Shown here: positions 22,690 to 32,645 of the stretch, in pieces
Position numbering within the stretch: the first letter of the stretch is position 1
How the letters are laid out: each line of letters begins with the position of its first letter
Source: Azolla caroliniana
Lineage: Eukaryota > Polypodiophyta
Assembly (NCBI GenBank): GCA_043228905.1
Contig: JBHGNT010000015.1
Span: forward strand, 1,364,001-1,428,000
Reading direction: 5' to 3'
DNA: 64,000 nucleotides
The notes under the pieces: generated by a model
What the model saw: only the letters and a program-made list of their open reading frames with translations
What the model was told of the DNA's origin: nothing
Database searches by the model: none
Program-made: the position numbers and the translations under genes

Positions 22690-23268
22690 AGATTGCATGT
22701 TCCAAATGACCATTATATAGAAAGAGAGTTGGATATTAAGTTGGTTGAAGGCATGATTGAGTTCCATTACCACTCATTCTCGACTGGTGTTGTGCCACCT
22801 TTAACCACAATACAACCAATTGATAATAACTCTAAAATTTGGAGGTTAATGGGTGTACATAATAAAAGTCTTGTTTCCGATTCACGATAAGAAATTGAGC
22901 AGTTCATAAGACTTCATTTAGTTAGCACAGACAAGGATCCTTTACAATGGTGGTATGATAATAAATCTGCAATGCCACAACTATATAGGATGGCATGTGA
23001 TTACCTTCCTTTACCAGCATCATCAGTACCTGTTGAAGAGGCAAATTCAGCAACAAAAATGACCTTTGATGACAAGATCAAACTACATTCATGCACATTC
23101 AAGGTCGAAATGTGTATTCGATCATGGATAGAAGTTTTGCAAGAATTTGATGTTCGGATAACATATAACTTTCACATGGCTTATGAAGAACTAAAATTTA
23201 ATCTAGATAATCTTGTTGGTGAAGACGAGGTAATAGATTACATGTTACGTGATAATCATTGGAGATAA
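22690..23268 (+). pseudogene. hAT transposase C-terminal part (element A)
   Basis: The segment reads through IEFHYHSFS, one stop near 22888, then DPLQWWYDNKSAMPQLYRMA, DYLPLPASSVPVEEANSA and CIRSWIEVL. This is the hAT dimerisation domain (compare W......FP.L..MA.D.L.IP.SSV..ER.FS). The usual SER.FS is changed to VEEANS. Element B has the homologous frame with a stop at a different codon, so the two copies died independently. Confidence 0.85.
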
Positions 23269-23975
23269 GGTGTGCATACTTTTTATTTAATTCTTTAATT
23301 TTATTTTTTATTACTAGTTTCTTACTTATTTTATGTTTTCTATACATTCATGGTACAAGAATCATAATAGTTTTTCACAAGTCCATGAAATGCAAGTTGC
23401 AATTGGAGATCCTCGAAGACATTATAACTTTTTAGTGCATGCTTTTTACGATTTTGTTTTTATTTTATTCTTTAATTTTTTATTACGAATTACTTCTTTT
23501 TACATATTTTATACTTCCAGGAATTCGTAATTCAAGCTGAAAGTAAACATTGGAAACTAAAAGAGGAGCGTTAGTTTATGTAGAGGTTTTTCACATTTTT
23601 CTTATATTGTTCACTTTGTTGTGGATAGTAGATACAAACTTAATGTAGACTTGAACCCTATAAGGTCGATTGTTGGTCATAAGCTCTAGGATTTCATTCC
23701 AAAAAACTTTTACTTTTTTATGTTTTATCTTAACATTCTCCACAAAACTTAAATTTCAGAAAATCTGGTGTAAATTTTTGTTAATTATTATTTTCTTCTT
23801 CAAAAAACATTGAAAATGTGTACATTTCTGTTTTTCTTTCAACAATTCTTTTGTAGGAATAGTCTCCCATGCAGAAAAGCCAAACACACAAAAAAGCCTA
23901 GAAATTGAAACCTTTATTTATATTTCCTATAGGGATGGTGAAAGAATTGAAATAACCAACCATAGAACTATACAA

Positions 23976-24407
23976 TCAGTTAGAGCTTGTTTGGTAATTA
24001 ATTGGCAGAAACATTTCTATCATTTTTCCTCTACAAGAAAGGTTTAGGGTTAGCTTTAATCGTTCTTGTAGCAAATTCGCTACAGATCGAACACGTTGAT
24101 TCTTCAAATGATCTATGTCGTCGAGACTACCTATTCCATAGCTTATCTCTATTAGACGATCTGCAGCTGCCAATATGTCTTGTGGTAATGAAAATTGTTC
24201 TGTTTCAGGTACATCAAGAGCTAATTTAACGTTCAAATTTCGTCGACCGATCCGTCCTAATTCACATACATGCTGAAAAAAATATTGATAAGTTTCAAGC
24301 AACATATTATAGATAAGGAAATCCTTGAATGGAGAGCGGTTCCGTTTCCATCTACTTCTATGAACCAGAAGCCTGAAACGAGTGAATCGCTCCTCCATTG
24401 ATTTCAC
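23976..24407 (-). pseudogene. rpoB: Plastid rpoB fragment (RNA polymerase beta subunit)
   Basis: The 143-codon open segment contains [41 protein letters not shown] and NLLQERLKL in the order found in plastid RNA polymerase beta, roughly its second quarter. Both ends leave the family, so it is an isolated fragment without promoter or partner genes. Substitutions are frequent for this normally conserved region. Confidence 0.85.
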
Positions 24408-26040
24408 TCGACTGGGAAGACCCTCTCCTTAAAAACTCCCATTCCTTTCAATCTCGTTCTCCTAAAATATCTACCTTTTTATCTTCTATCCTCTCTTGCT
24501 TTTTTGTTCATTGCTACATCTATTCCTCCCCTTCTTGCTTGACACAACCCTACGTTTCTTATAACTTCCTATGTTTCGACATATCCATATCGACCTAAGA
24601 TAAGATAGTCTGTTACCCGATCGTTCAGAAGGTGGGTAAACCTCTCTCTTCTTCCAGAATTTTGTCACCTTTGCGTCGCATCAATAGACCCTCGGCTCGG
24701 GATTTTCTTAATATATATATATATCTTTCTTTCTTTCATTTTCCGTCGTCGAACAAACGGTGTCTACTGAATACTCCCCCACAGTCCTAATATCTTTCAA
24801 CAACTATTCTAGATATAGCATCTTTTCCCTCTGTCGGTGAAGAAAAAAAAAGAGGTATTGCATGATGCAAGCGAGAAGAGAAACAAAAAGTATATTCTTC
24901 GAGAGATTGGGATATACTAATATTCATGGATCCGCCTGATCTCCCTGCGACACTGATCCATACTCTATAAATACCCCAATACTTATTTTACCAATCTCTC
25001 ATAAGAATTGAAAGCTTTCTGGTTTTGATTTGTTTGCTAGTACGATAACTTCAACCCAGATTTGATTAGTAAAAAGCATGTAAAACCTCGATGTTGAATC
25101 AAAGGTCTATTTTCTTAATTCTAGCAAGTTCGGGTAGTTTCAATAGAATCCTTTTTTTTGTGAGGAATTTAAAAAACAGATCAGGAAGTTTAATCCTAAT
25201 CAAGTAGGTCGAATAACTACTCGGTAACTCAACAACTAAGAGTCACTCGGACAATAAAATGAAAAAAATAAATAGATATTGGCAAATATCCGAGTACCTG
25301 AAAGGGCTACTTATATACGTGTGATAATGCTTGAACTAAGCCGAATAGCTTCTAATAGGTTTCCGATGGCTACTCGGTAAAAATCATCCTTGGCGGGAGA
25401 TAAATCAACTGGTTCTTCCACAAACGATTTTTGTTTTTCAAAAATAAGTAATCGAGAAGGGTATAAAAGATAATATTTTTAATTATGGTATTTCGTTGGA
25501 TTAACAACGGTATTTTTCTAATTAGCAGTTTGATGGGTTGGCTATTGGGTCACATAATATTTCGTTCCTTATCTCGACTATTCATTGTTCAGATAGAGAG
25601 AGATTTGCCAATGGGATGCGTCCACTTCTGACATATTTCTCACAATCGAGGAGAATTTTGTAACTCGGGATTAAAAGTACTATGTACATACTGAGGGTTC
25701 TCTTCCAGGATTAATCAATTAATCCTTCAATCAAGCTTCATAAAGACGAGTCTAATCTGACAATCTCGATTGGGTGATCAAAGACCGATTCAAATCCTTT
25801 TTTTTTTTTGAGGTTTCTTTTATAAAAACAATCTTCTTTCTGGAAACCCATTAGGAAGGAACTTTTTCGGATTTGGCGGAATAATTTTATGACTCCCCTC
25901 CGAACACGGCCCACAACTTTCATTATACCGCGAAATACGGAACTGTATAAGATTTCCCTATCAATGAGATTCCATTTGCTAGAAAGTGATTGCTTCTGAA
26001 TCTATCTCTACCTTACCACTTCTTAATATTAGTTTCTTAA
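24408..26040. other. Remaining interior of the plastid insertion
   Basis: Apart from the ycf1-like piece I recognise no gene or tRNA. Composition and homopolymer runs are like plastid intergenic DNA. Open frames at 24486-24668 (-) and 25738-25923 (-) are unassigned. Confidence 0.4.
25498..25646 (+). pseudogene. ycf1: Plastid ycf1 (TIC214)-like fragment
   Basis: Reads MVFRWINNGIFLISS then LMGWLLGHIIFRSLSRLF. This resembles the transmembrane segment of ycf1 with CNNK.LF..SS..GWL.GHI.F. A stop follows within 50 codons. The similarity is short, so the call is moderate. Confidence 0.5.
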
Positions 26041-26320
26041 TTGCACCAAACCGAAGGGGGCAACTTCTTCTTGGTTCCCAAAGAATTTTACACCATCCAG
26101 GAACCCTCTTCATCCATTTCAGTAACAAACAATACTATTACTGAAGAAGGTACCCAAATAACCTCTAGTATTCTTAGTAAAACAAGTGGACCCATCCGAA
26201 TTGAAAGGAGCCGAAATAGTACTGAAATAAGAATCCTCCCTGGATATTTTTATACTCCAGAAGGACGAACCAGTATGTCCAAACAAGGTGATATTCTGAT
26301 TCCACTAGACAGCCGGTACG
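26041..26320 (+). pseudogene. rpoC2: Plastid rpoC2 fragment (RNA polymerase beta'' subunit)
   Basis: The open segment reads GGNFFLVPKEFYTI, then SSSISVTNNT, GPIRIERSRNSTEIRILPG and GDILIPLDS. These match the order FLVPKE, SSS..V.NN, G(L/P)(V/I)RIER...ElkI..G and ILIP in the middle of plastid RNA polymerase beta''. It runs out where ndhK sequence begins (about 26320). Confidence 0.7.
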
Positions 26321-26326
26321 ATAACT

Positions 26327-26614
26327 ATGAAAATGGCTCCATCCCTGGTCAGGTTATATGAACAGATGCCTGAACCAAAATACGTAATTGCTATGGGAGC
26401 CTGCACAATTACAGGAGGTATGTTTAGTACAGATTCCTACAGCACTGTTCGCGGGGTAGATAAATTAATTCATGTAGATATTTATTTGCCGGGTTGTCCA
26501 CCTAGACCCGAAGCTATTATTGATGTTGTGACCAAACTTCGCAAACAAGTGGCTCGAGAGAATAACTATAGGAACAAGGATCGAGCTTCTAGTTCTACTC
26601 GAAAAAAGTACTAA
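26327..26614 (+). pseudogene. ndhK: Plastid ndhK fragment (NDH complex subunit K)
   Basis: The 95-codon segment carries [47 protein letters not shown] and [14 protein letters not shown], which are signature blocks of NDH subunit K. The Cys of MGACTITGG and of LPGCPP are [4Fe-4S] ligands in the family. The N-terminal part with the CC ligand pair is missing. The 3' end is natural, with a basic tail and a stop. It is joined out of context to rpoC2. Confidence 0.93.
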
Positions 26615-26928
26615 GATACACTTATGGAACATGGTTTTTTTTCTTCCAGTTACTTCGTTCTTTTTTTATGAAAAGCAGAAATCTTTAGGGCAATGTTTTT
26701 TTCTATCACAATCTGAGAGGGGTCGAATTCGAAGAGAAAAAAAAACCTATTTTTTTGGGGGTTGCCATAAACAAGTTTTGACACTGATTCTCCACCCATC
26801 AGAAGCCTTTTTCTGTTACATGCAGAGAGGTCGAATCCATGTATTCCATTGCTTTTTAATGTCTGGTCGCAAATTCAAATACATAAATGATGTGCGGCGT
26901 AGTTATTGCTTTCTCGTACCGCCAAAAG
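26615..26928. other. Right end of the plastid insertion
   Basis: Homopolymer-rich sequence with two related AGAG(G)GGTCGAATxC stretches. No gene recognised. Confidence 0.35.
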
Positions 26929-27364
26929 TAATTTCTTCTGTTTATTATTATTTATCTTTGGTTCTGTTTTTTATGTCTATCTGACCTCTACTTTCGTTTA
27001 TTATGTCTAACTAATATCTCGTTTTGTTTTAGATAGAGCATACAAATCAATCTTGATACTATTAAGTGTTTATCATAACATGAAGAAGGCAAATAGCTTG
27101 ATCTAACATTAAGTGTAACATGAGATAATCTTTTGTTATATACAGTTTCAACTCTATAAAAACATTATGATGTTGCAATGTCTTTTGTTGCATTTTCTTA
27201 AAAGTGGTTTGGTTCTTATTTTTTCGTAAACGGTTTGGTTTCTCCTACTTTTTAAATGGTTTGATTTAAATGGTTCGGTTCTAAATAGTTTGGTTTAAAT
27301 GACTTCAAAGTTTTCAAACGGTTTGGTTCAGAATTTTTTATTAATAAATGGTTTGGTTTGGTTT

Positions 27365-27427
27365 CCCGCTCAGGAAGGCGGCGCGGAGCTCCTGGTTCGC
27401 CGCCTCCGCTTCTTGGCTTGGGTCCAT
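27365..27427 (-). pseudogene. Duplicated first 21 codons of the ALDH gene
   Basis: Bases 27365-27427 match 19494-19556 almost exactly, including the initiator ATG (27425-27427 on the minus strand) and the leader beyond it. The rest of the gene is absent because hAT element A abuts at 27364. The fragment may keep the promoter, which would then read into the hAT element. Confidence 0.92.
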
Positions 27428-27600
27428 GACCCTGCCGAACCGAACCGATGCCTAGCCGAACCGAGCCAAACTGAAAGGAGCGCTTGTGATTGCAAGTAAC
27501 TGAAATATCCCTACACCTCCTCTGCTCCTCTCCTAAAATACCCCCCAGAGATCTCTACCAACCTCTCTTACCACATTTATGATGAGACCCATGCATCCCT

Positions 27601-27870
27601 ATCCATACATACATACTATACCTATATGCTATACTATACTACACAATGTACATACATATTGATATATTATATATACAATGTACATACATACATCCATACA
27701 TTATTATTACATATATACATGTTATACATACTAGACATACATGCTATACTATACTACACAATGTACATACATATATTATATATACATACATCCATACATT
27801 ATTATTACATACATACATGTTATACATACTAGAGTCTAGACATACATTTACATACATACATTATACCTAT
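27601..27870 (+). repeat. TA-rich satellite, two units (unit 2)
   Basis: Same satellite as 19741-20170 but with only two copies of the CTATACTATACTAC core (about 27628 and 27743). Confidence 0.85.
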
Positions 27871-27900
27871 ATACGTTATGTCATAGTATGAACCATACGT

Positions 27901-28667
27901 TGTCGTAGTGTATTTCGTACACTACGTGAAAAAGTAAAAAATAATATAACCGATTTAATTACATATAAATAAATAAAATAATATATCAAGATATTTATCA
28001 CGTGCATAGGGCAGGATTCAAACCCTATACCTCCACGTAGCCAAACCTCAACTTTACCATTATGCTACCTTATCTTTAGTGTTCTATAAATAGATTTAAT
28101 AACTATAAGTGCTTTATTTGCGCCTACCTTTATTAAAAGGTAAATCATGTATTTTTAGAGTGCGTGAATATTTTATAGAAAAACGCAAGCGACTAAAAAG
28201 TGACTCATGCACATCTAGCGTGCATGAGCACTATATTTAGCAAATAAAAGCAAGGATTAGAAAAGCATCACATGCACATTTAGTGTGCATGAACATATTA
28301 GAAAAAAAAAGCATGTAGCTATGCTTAGTCTCTCCCATCACTACATAAGGATGGGGAGCACAATGTAATAGGTGTGTGAAATATTTGGAAATTGGATATA
28401 TTTCCGAAAACACCAACCGAAAATAATATAATCTATACTTGTGGGATTCACAAGTTTCTTATATATTTCTTTCAATCTAAATACATATTCTTATCTAAAT
28501 ATTGATTAATCGAATACAATACACTCGTGGGATTCACGAAATTTCTATCTCTCTTTCTAATAATCTATTCATTACTAGCCTCATCTCATATTCTTCTTTC
28601 TCCTAGTCCAAAACCTCGGCGGTTCCCACCCGACTCACGCAACGATCCGGAGCCGAAAGGCACGACA
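27901..28667 (+). mobile_element. Solo LTR of a Ty3-type retrotransposon
   Basis: Begins TGTCGTAGTG and ends GGCACGACA. It is flanked by ACGT on both sides (27897-27900, 28668-28671). Unit 1 has the uninterrupted site CATACGTGCATGG, which proves insertion. Its right end (CTAGTCCAAAACCTCGG) resembles the right end of the LTR at 35177 (CTAGTCCAAGACCCCC), tying it to the Ty3 group of this window. The left tip contains a hairpin, GTAGTGTA-TTTCG-TACACTAC. Absence from unit 1 dates it after the segmental duplication or to a separate haplotype history. Confidence 0.88.
28008..28072 (-). other. tRNA-like sequence with A and B boxes inside the solo LTR
   Basis: On the minus strand TAGCATAATGGT (28067-28056) fits the pol III A box and GGTTTGAATCC (28024-28014) fits the B box, with 31 nt between them as in a tRNA. 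The 3' part reads CCTGCCCTATGC. It may be a tRNA-derived SINE head or a decayed tRNA gene. Confidence 0.5.
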
Positions 28668-28980
28668 ACGTGCATGGTATGCTAAACATATATACGTTAC
28701 GTCATAGTATGAACCATACACGCATGGTATGGTATAGTATAAATCATTCGAGTATGGTAAACACTCTCGAAGAATGGTAAATACCATACTTTTAGATTAA
28801 CTATTTATTATGAGGTAAATCAACCTAAAGAAAAAGGAAAAAAAACAATAAAAAAGGGGAAACCCCCCCCACAAAAAACACACGAATGTTTGAATAACAT
28901 TCGCATTCGTTTTCCAACGTATGAAAACAAATGCTATGCTAGACGAACACGAATTTTACGTATTATGCGTTACGTACGAA

Positions 28981-29006
28981 CATACATACATACATATGTA
29001 TGTATA
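28981..29006 (+). repeat. Short (CATA)n(TATG)n palindrome (unit 2)
   Basis: Contracted homologue of the palindrome at 20530-20588. Confidence 0.85.
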
Positions 29007-29796
29007 TGCATACCTCCATCCACATACACTTTTTAGTTTTTCGGCTACCCACCCCCTAGCACGACACCACCAACATCTGCCATGATTCTGCTCCTTACAT
29101 TTCGGTCCCAACACGATCTGTAACTTTCGCTCCCGCAATCATCGTGAACCCTCTTTCTTGCTGAAAACAAACAAACTATGTATAGCCGACAAGAATGTCC
29201 CTTTTGTGATGGGATGGGATGGGAATGCAATGTGGGAGCCACTTAGTTCCTACCATCCTGAGATATTGGTTGCTCTCTCTATCATTGAACATTGATGGCC
29301 TTTGTCCATCGCCAGCATGATAAATGGATATATTGGTCGCTTTTCAAGTATGCTCATACTGCTATGTCTAAGGCTCGAAGTGTAATAAGTTAAGAATGAA
29401 ACATCTTTTTCCAAAAGGAAGATGAGATCTTACCAACACCATACGCATGCCCATACAAATGTTCTAATTTTACCAACTTCAATCATTCCCCTTGAATGGC
29501 CACATAATGCAAATAATGATGAAAATCATATAGCTTCATACTTAAAAGTGTCAACAACTTAACAACTACCAAAAATTTATTAGAGTCCACATATGTCTTC
29601 GATAAGGTGGAGTCCAACGCACTCTCATAGCAAGGACCATATTATTGCTCTATCAATAGGAAACTAGGGAAGGAGCCACCACAAAGGCCAATTTATAATC
29701 TTTTGTCATTCACACTTGACGTTCTTTGAAGGTTTATTGATGAGAATTTGATGATGGAATTTATGTGACAATTGTGATCCCCTATTACTAATGCAC

Positions 29797-30055
29797 CTAT
29801 CTTCATTATTAAGATGAAAGATGGTGTTCTTCATTCGGTTGTGGATTATTAAGAATTGAATAAGGTCACTCTTCAAATGATTAGATATGCTTTGTCGTAG
29901 TTCTCAAATTTTTGGATAAACGCCTAGAGTCAAATATGTATGTCAAAGAGCTAGATTTTAAAGGTGCTGACATCCTTCTTTGGATATATTTTGGTGAATG
30001 ACTGGAAGATTGCTTTTTGCACGTGATATGGACACTTTGGATATACACTCATATA
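29797..30055 (+). pseudogene. Fossil Ty3-type reverse transcriptase fragment (unit 2)
   Basis: Duplicate of the fossil at 21410-21665, with the same MKDGVLH and VVDY.ELNK remnants and the same stops, plus a few private differences. Confidence 0.7.
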
Positions 30056-30650
30056 TGTTAGTTATGGGATATTCTATAATATATAAATTAATAAAGCGAG
30101 GGGTTAATTATAGACAACAAAAGAAAGGGATGGGTATTGTTTGGTATTGATAGAAGTAATCACCCTACAAACACATCAAGGCTCAATATTAGAATATGTA
30201 AAGTTATAGGCCTCGTTCTAGAGGTCCAAAGGAATTAAAGAGGCAGATAGGTACATGAAAAGGTGATGGGAAGTGTGGTCCTTCCCCAATCACACTCAAC
30301 AATTAAATCACTATTTTTGTAAATTGATCGGGGGAGCTTTTGGGATGCTTATAATGGATTTTGCTGAAAGATCATTAAGACAATCAAATTATATCAAGCG
30401 AGCTGCGAATCACATTCCTCTCCTTGTTATACCTACTAACTAATAGAGTATACACATTGTGTGCTCTAACTGATTTTAAGGGCCAAGACAAGAACAATAT
30501 TGGGATACACCAACTTACATTAATGCAAATATTTCACTAGTGATATCATGGGCCTAAAGCTCAAAAAAGTTTATTTTGTTCTTTTGTATATGTTTATGAC
30601 ATAAATAAGCCTCTCTAAAAAGCTTATGCCCTTTTGAAGTTATGATCAAG

Positions 30651-31145
30651 TAGCAATGGGCATGGTTTTGGCTCGAACCGAACCGAACCGTTAAGCCATG
30701 GTTTAACGGTTTATTGGTTCCAAAATAATTTAATGGTTTGGTTTAGTTTTTCAATAAACAGTTTGGTTTGGTTCTAACACTCTGGTTTGTAGGTTTTTGG
30801 TTAACTTTTTCTTTACCTTAATAGTTAACTAATTTAATTAATGGTTCAATTAAAGTTTCTTTTATTGATTGAATAAATTTAACTTAAATGCTTATTTAAT
30901 TTAATGTATTTTTATTTCTTTAGATTTTTAATTAGTTTGACTTAAATGGTAAAGGTTAAATTTTTATTAAATGGTTCGGTTTGGTTTCAACTTTGCCCTA
31001 AACCGGTTTGGGTTTAAATGGTTTGGTTTACTTTTTCTTAAATGGTTTAAGAGTTCATAAATAGTTTGGTTTTGTTTTGTTTTATATGAACGGTTTGGTT
31101 CAGTTTCTTTGGCTTGGAACTGAAACCGAACCCTGCCCATTGCTA
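30651..31145 (+). mobile_element. Complete small non-autonomous hAT element (495 bp)
   Basis: Ends TAGCAATGGGCATGG and, inward on the other strand, TAGCAATGGGCAGGG. Flanks TGATCAAG (30643-30650) and TGCTCAAG (31146-31153) agree at 7 of 8 bases. The interior is non-coding and filled with GGTTTGG/CCGAACC subterminal repeats. The left end and left flank equal those of element A in unit 1. Confidence 0.9.
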
Positions 31146-31239
31146 TGCTCAAGTCACAAGTAACCATGTATATTCTGCATGCTTAGCAATATGTTCCAAC
31201 CAATTTCTGGTAGGTTATTAACATTTAGATTGTATATTA

Positions 31240-31790
31240 ACCGGGGCGCGACGAAGGCGTTCCGGGAGTTCGAGCGACAACTTGCTCGGCTCCCAGAGCG
31301 GGAACAAGGTCTGGTGGGGGCGGACAAAGTCCTTTTGTTCGTCAGGTCGATTGACCGAGCGGAACGGGAAGCCATCGGGATTGAGCTCGAAGACGATGAT
31401 GGAGCGAATGGGCTTACGGAGGACTGGTCGAAGGTCGGAAGGGTGTGCCAACGGCTAGATGATGAGCGAGCCGAGAAGACTAAGAGGAAGGGACGCGACG
31501 ACGTGCCAGCACAGTGGGAAGAGGCTGAACGGCAAAGAGAGTCAGCAAGGGTCGGCGTTGGGGCCAGTATTGCGGAGGCGTACGCAGCTCTCAAAGCGAT
31601 GCTCGAGGAAGAGGGAAGATCGAGGCCGGAAGCCGAGACCGAGGAGACGAACTTGCCCCACGCGACGGCGGAAGATCGGTACGATGGTACCACGGGAGAG
31701 GGTGCGGAACGAAACGCCCTCTCGACTTGCGGAGATAGAACGGCCAAGGACGAGGCCGAGATACAGATCGCGGAACCGGATCATTGGGAC
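31240..31790 (+). pseudogene. Ty3 gag fragment of the gag-only element
   Basis: From RGATKAFREFERQLARL the frame follows the second half of the gag at 53270-54169 (KVLLFVRSIDR, AIGIELEDDDGA). It then runs further than that copy into a charged, Glu/Arg-rich tail (VCQRLDDERAEK, AYAALKAMLEEEG). It lacks a start and is cut by the reversed LTR. The family packages retrotransposon RNA in virus-like particles. No zinc knuckle is seen. Confidence 0.7.
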
Positions 31791-31922
31791 CGGCGATTTC
31801 GGGCGTGTCAACCCGAGATCCCGGCCATTGGAGAAGCAAGCCCAGACGGGGCTTGCGCGATCGGTAAGAAGACGACCGCTGACCACGGAGAGTCGGTGGC
31901 TACGGACAAGGGCGTAAACCGG

Positions 31923-32645
31923 TGTCGCATTGTTACGCGCGTGCATGGAGAAAGGCGGGACCACGGGGGTCTTGGACTAGGGAGTGATGGAGCATAGGAA
32001 GTCGTGCTTTACCGTTTCTAGGGCATCCCAGAAACACTCCGGAAGCAACCGAAGGGAGAGAGAGAGAGAGAGAGTGTGTGTGTGTGCTTGGCACCGACTC
32101 ACGCACACACACGCACACACACGCACACACAACCCGACCCGACTCACGCCCTTATGTACAGAAAACGTAGGAAAGGGGGAAGCACCCGACACCAACAGAG
32201 ACGCGGATATACACAGACAGACGCAAATGTATATATATATAAAGAAGAATACATTCCCGGCTTCGAGCCAGACTGAGGTAGGTTACAGTAGTCGTCTGCT
32301 GCCAAGCCGCCGTCGGGGAGCTCTCGGCTCGTCGCGCCGAGCGGGGTCTTGCACAGGAGGTCGCCCAAACCAAACCCTAAGCAGAACATGAAGGGGGAGA
32401 AGAAGGAGAAGAAGAAACCTAACTCTAAACCTAACGGTATACCCTTTTATAGAACAAGGAAAGGGATGTGTTACAATGTGGGACAAATCCCGACTTTCAT
32501 GGGATCGTCTGTCCCGACTTGACTACTCTTCGGCGCCATAAAGGCGCCCTCGATATTCACACTAAATGTACAAGGTTGCTTACACATGCTGCACCCCACC
32601 GATGTAGCCAATGTTTCCCGGTTTCCGCCTCTGGCCGAAATTCTT
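31923..32645 (-). repeat. Reverse-oriented Ty3 LTR inside copy 1
   Basis: Matches the LTRs at 43554 and 54207. It starts TGTCGCATTG after CCGG (31919-31922). The far end stops at GAAATTCTT, without the usual CACGACA, and joins TGTGTCTTCCC of the internal array through a short shared stretch, so a deletion followed insertion. It contains a compound GA/GT microsatellite and CA-rich repeats (32060-32135). Confidence 0.85.

Larger units (their letters stand above)
23841..26928 (+). other. Nuclear insertion of plastid-derived DNA (mosaic)
   Basis: Element B reads straight through this position (TTTTTCTTTC joined to TTTAATTTCTTCTG), so the insert is delimited within a few bases. It contains an rpoB part (-), a ycf1-like part (+), an rpoC2-like part (+) and an ndhK part (+). 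These genes are not neighbours in this order in a standard plastome, so several fragments were joined or the source was rearranged. The rpoB, rpoC2 and ycf1 pieces are markedly diverged from typical sequences, whereas ndhK is close. Passage through mitochondrial DNA is an alternative route. Confidence 0.8.
22284..27364 (+). mobile_element. Chimeric hAT element A, truncated at its right end and carrying plastid DNA
   Basis: The left terminal repeat TAGCAATGGGC starts at 22284 after TGATCAAG. CCGAACCGAACCG and many GGTTTGG motifs follow as subterminal repeats. The interior matches the reverse complement of element B (36043-38992): transposase C-terminus, then non-coding sequence. Bases 23841-26928 are inserted plastid-derived DNA. 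The right end stops within GGTTTGGTTTGGTTTC, about 45 bp short of the terminal repeat seen in B, and abuts ALDH leader and coding sequence at 27365. Near 22510 it leaves the sequence of the small element at 30651, so its left tip and interior may come from different copies. Confidence 0.8.
27365..30840 (+). repeat. Segmental duplication, unit 2
   Basis: Direct repeat of unit 1 (19494 to about 22510). Differences include two satellite units in place of four, a shorter palindrome, a solo LTR at 27901-28667 and a 24-bp difference at about 30450. Confidence 0.92.

Noticed and set aside
24408-26040. Plastid tRNA genes in the plastid insertion
   Set aside because: I searched by eye for GGTTCGAATCC-type T arms with matching acceptor stems and found none.
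27901-28667. Helitron, because of the terminal hairpin
   Set aside because: It has a 4-bp target duplication, TG...CA ends and an LTR-like right end. There is no CTRR terminus, and the insertion is not between A and T.
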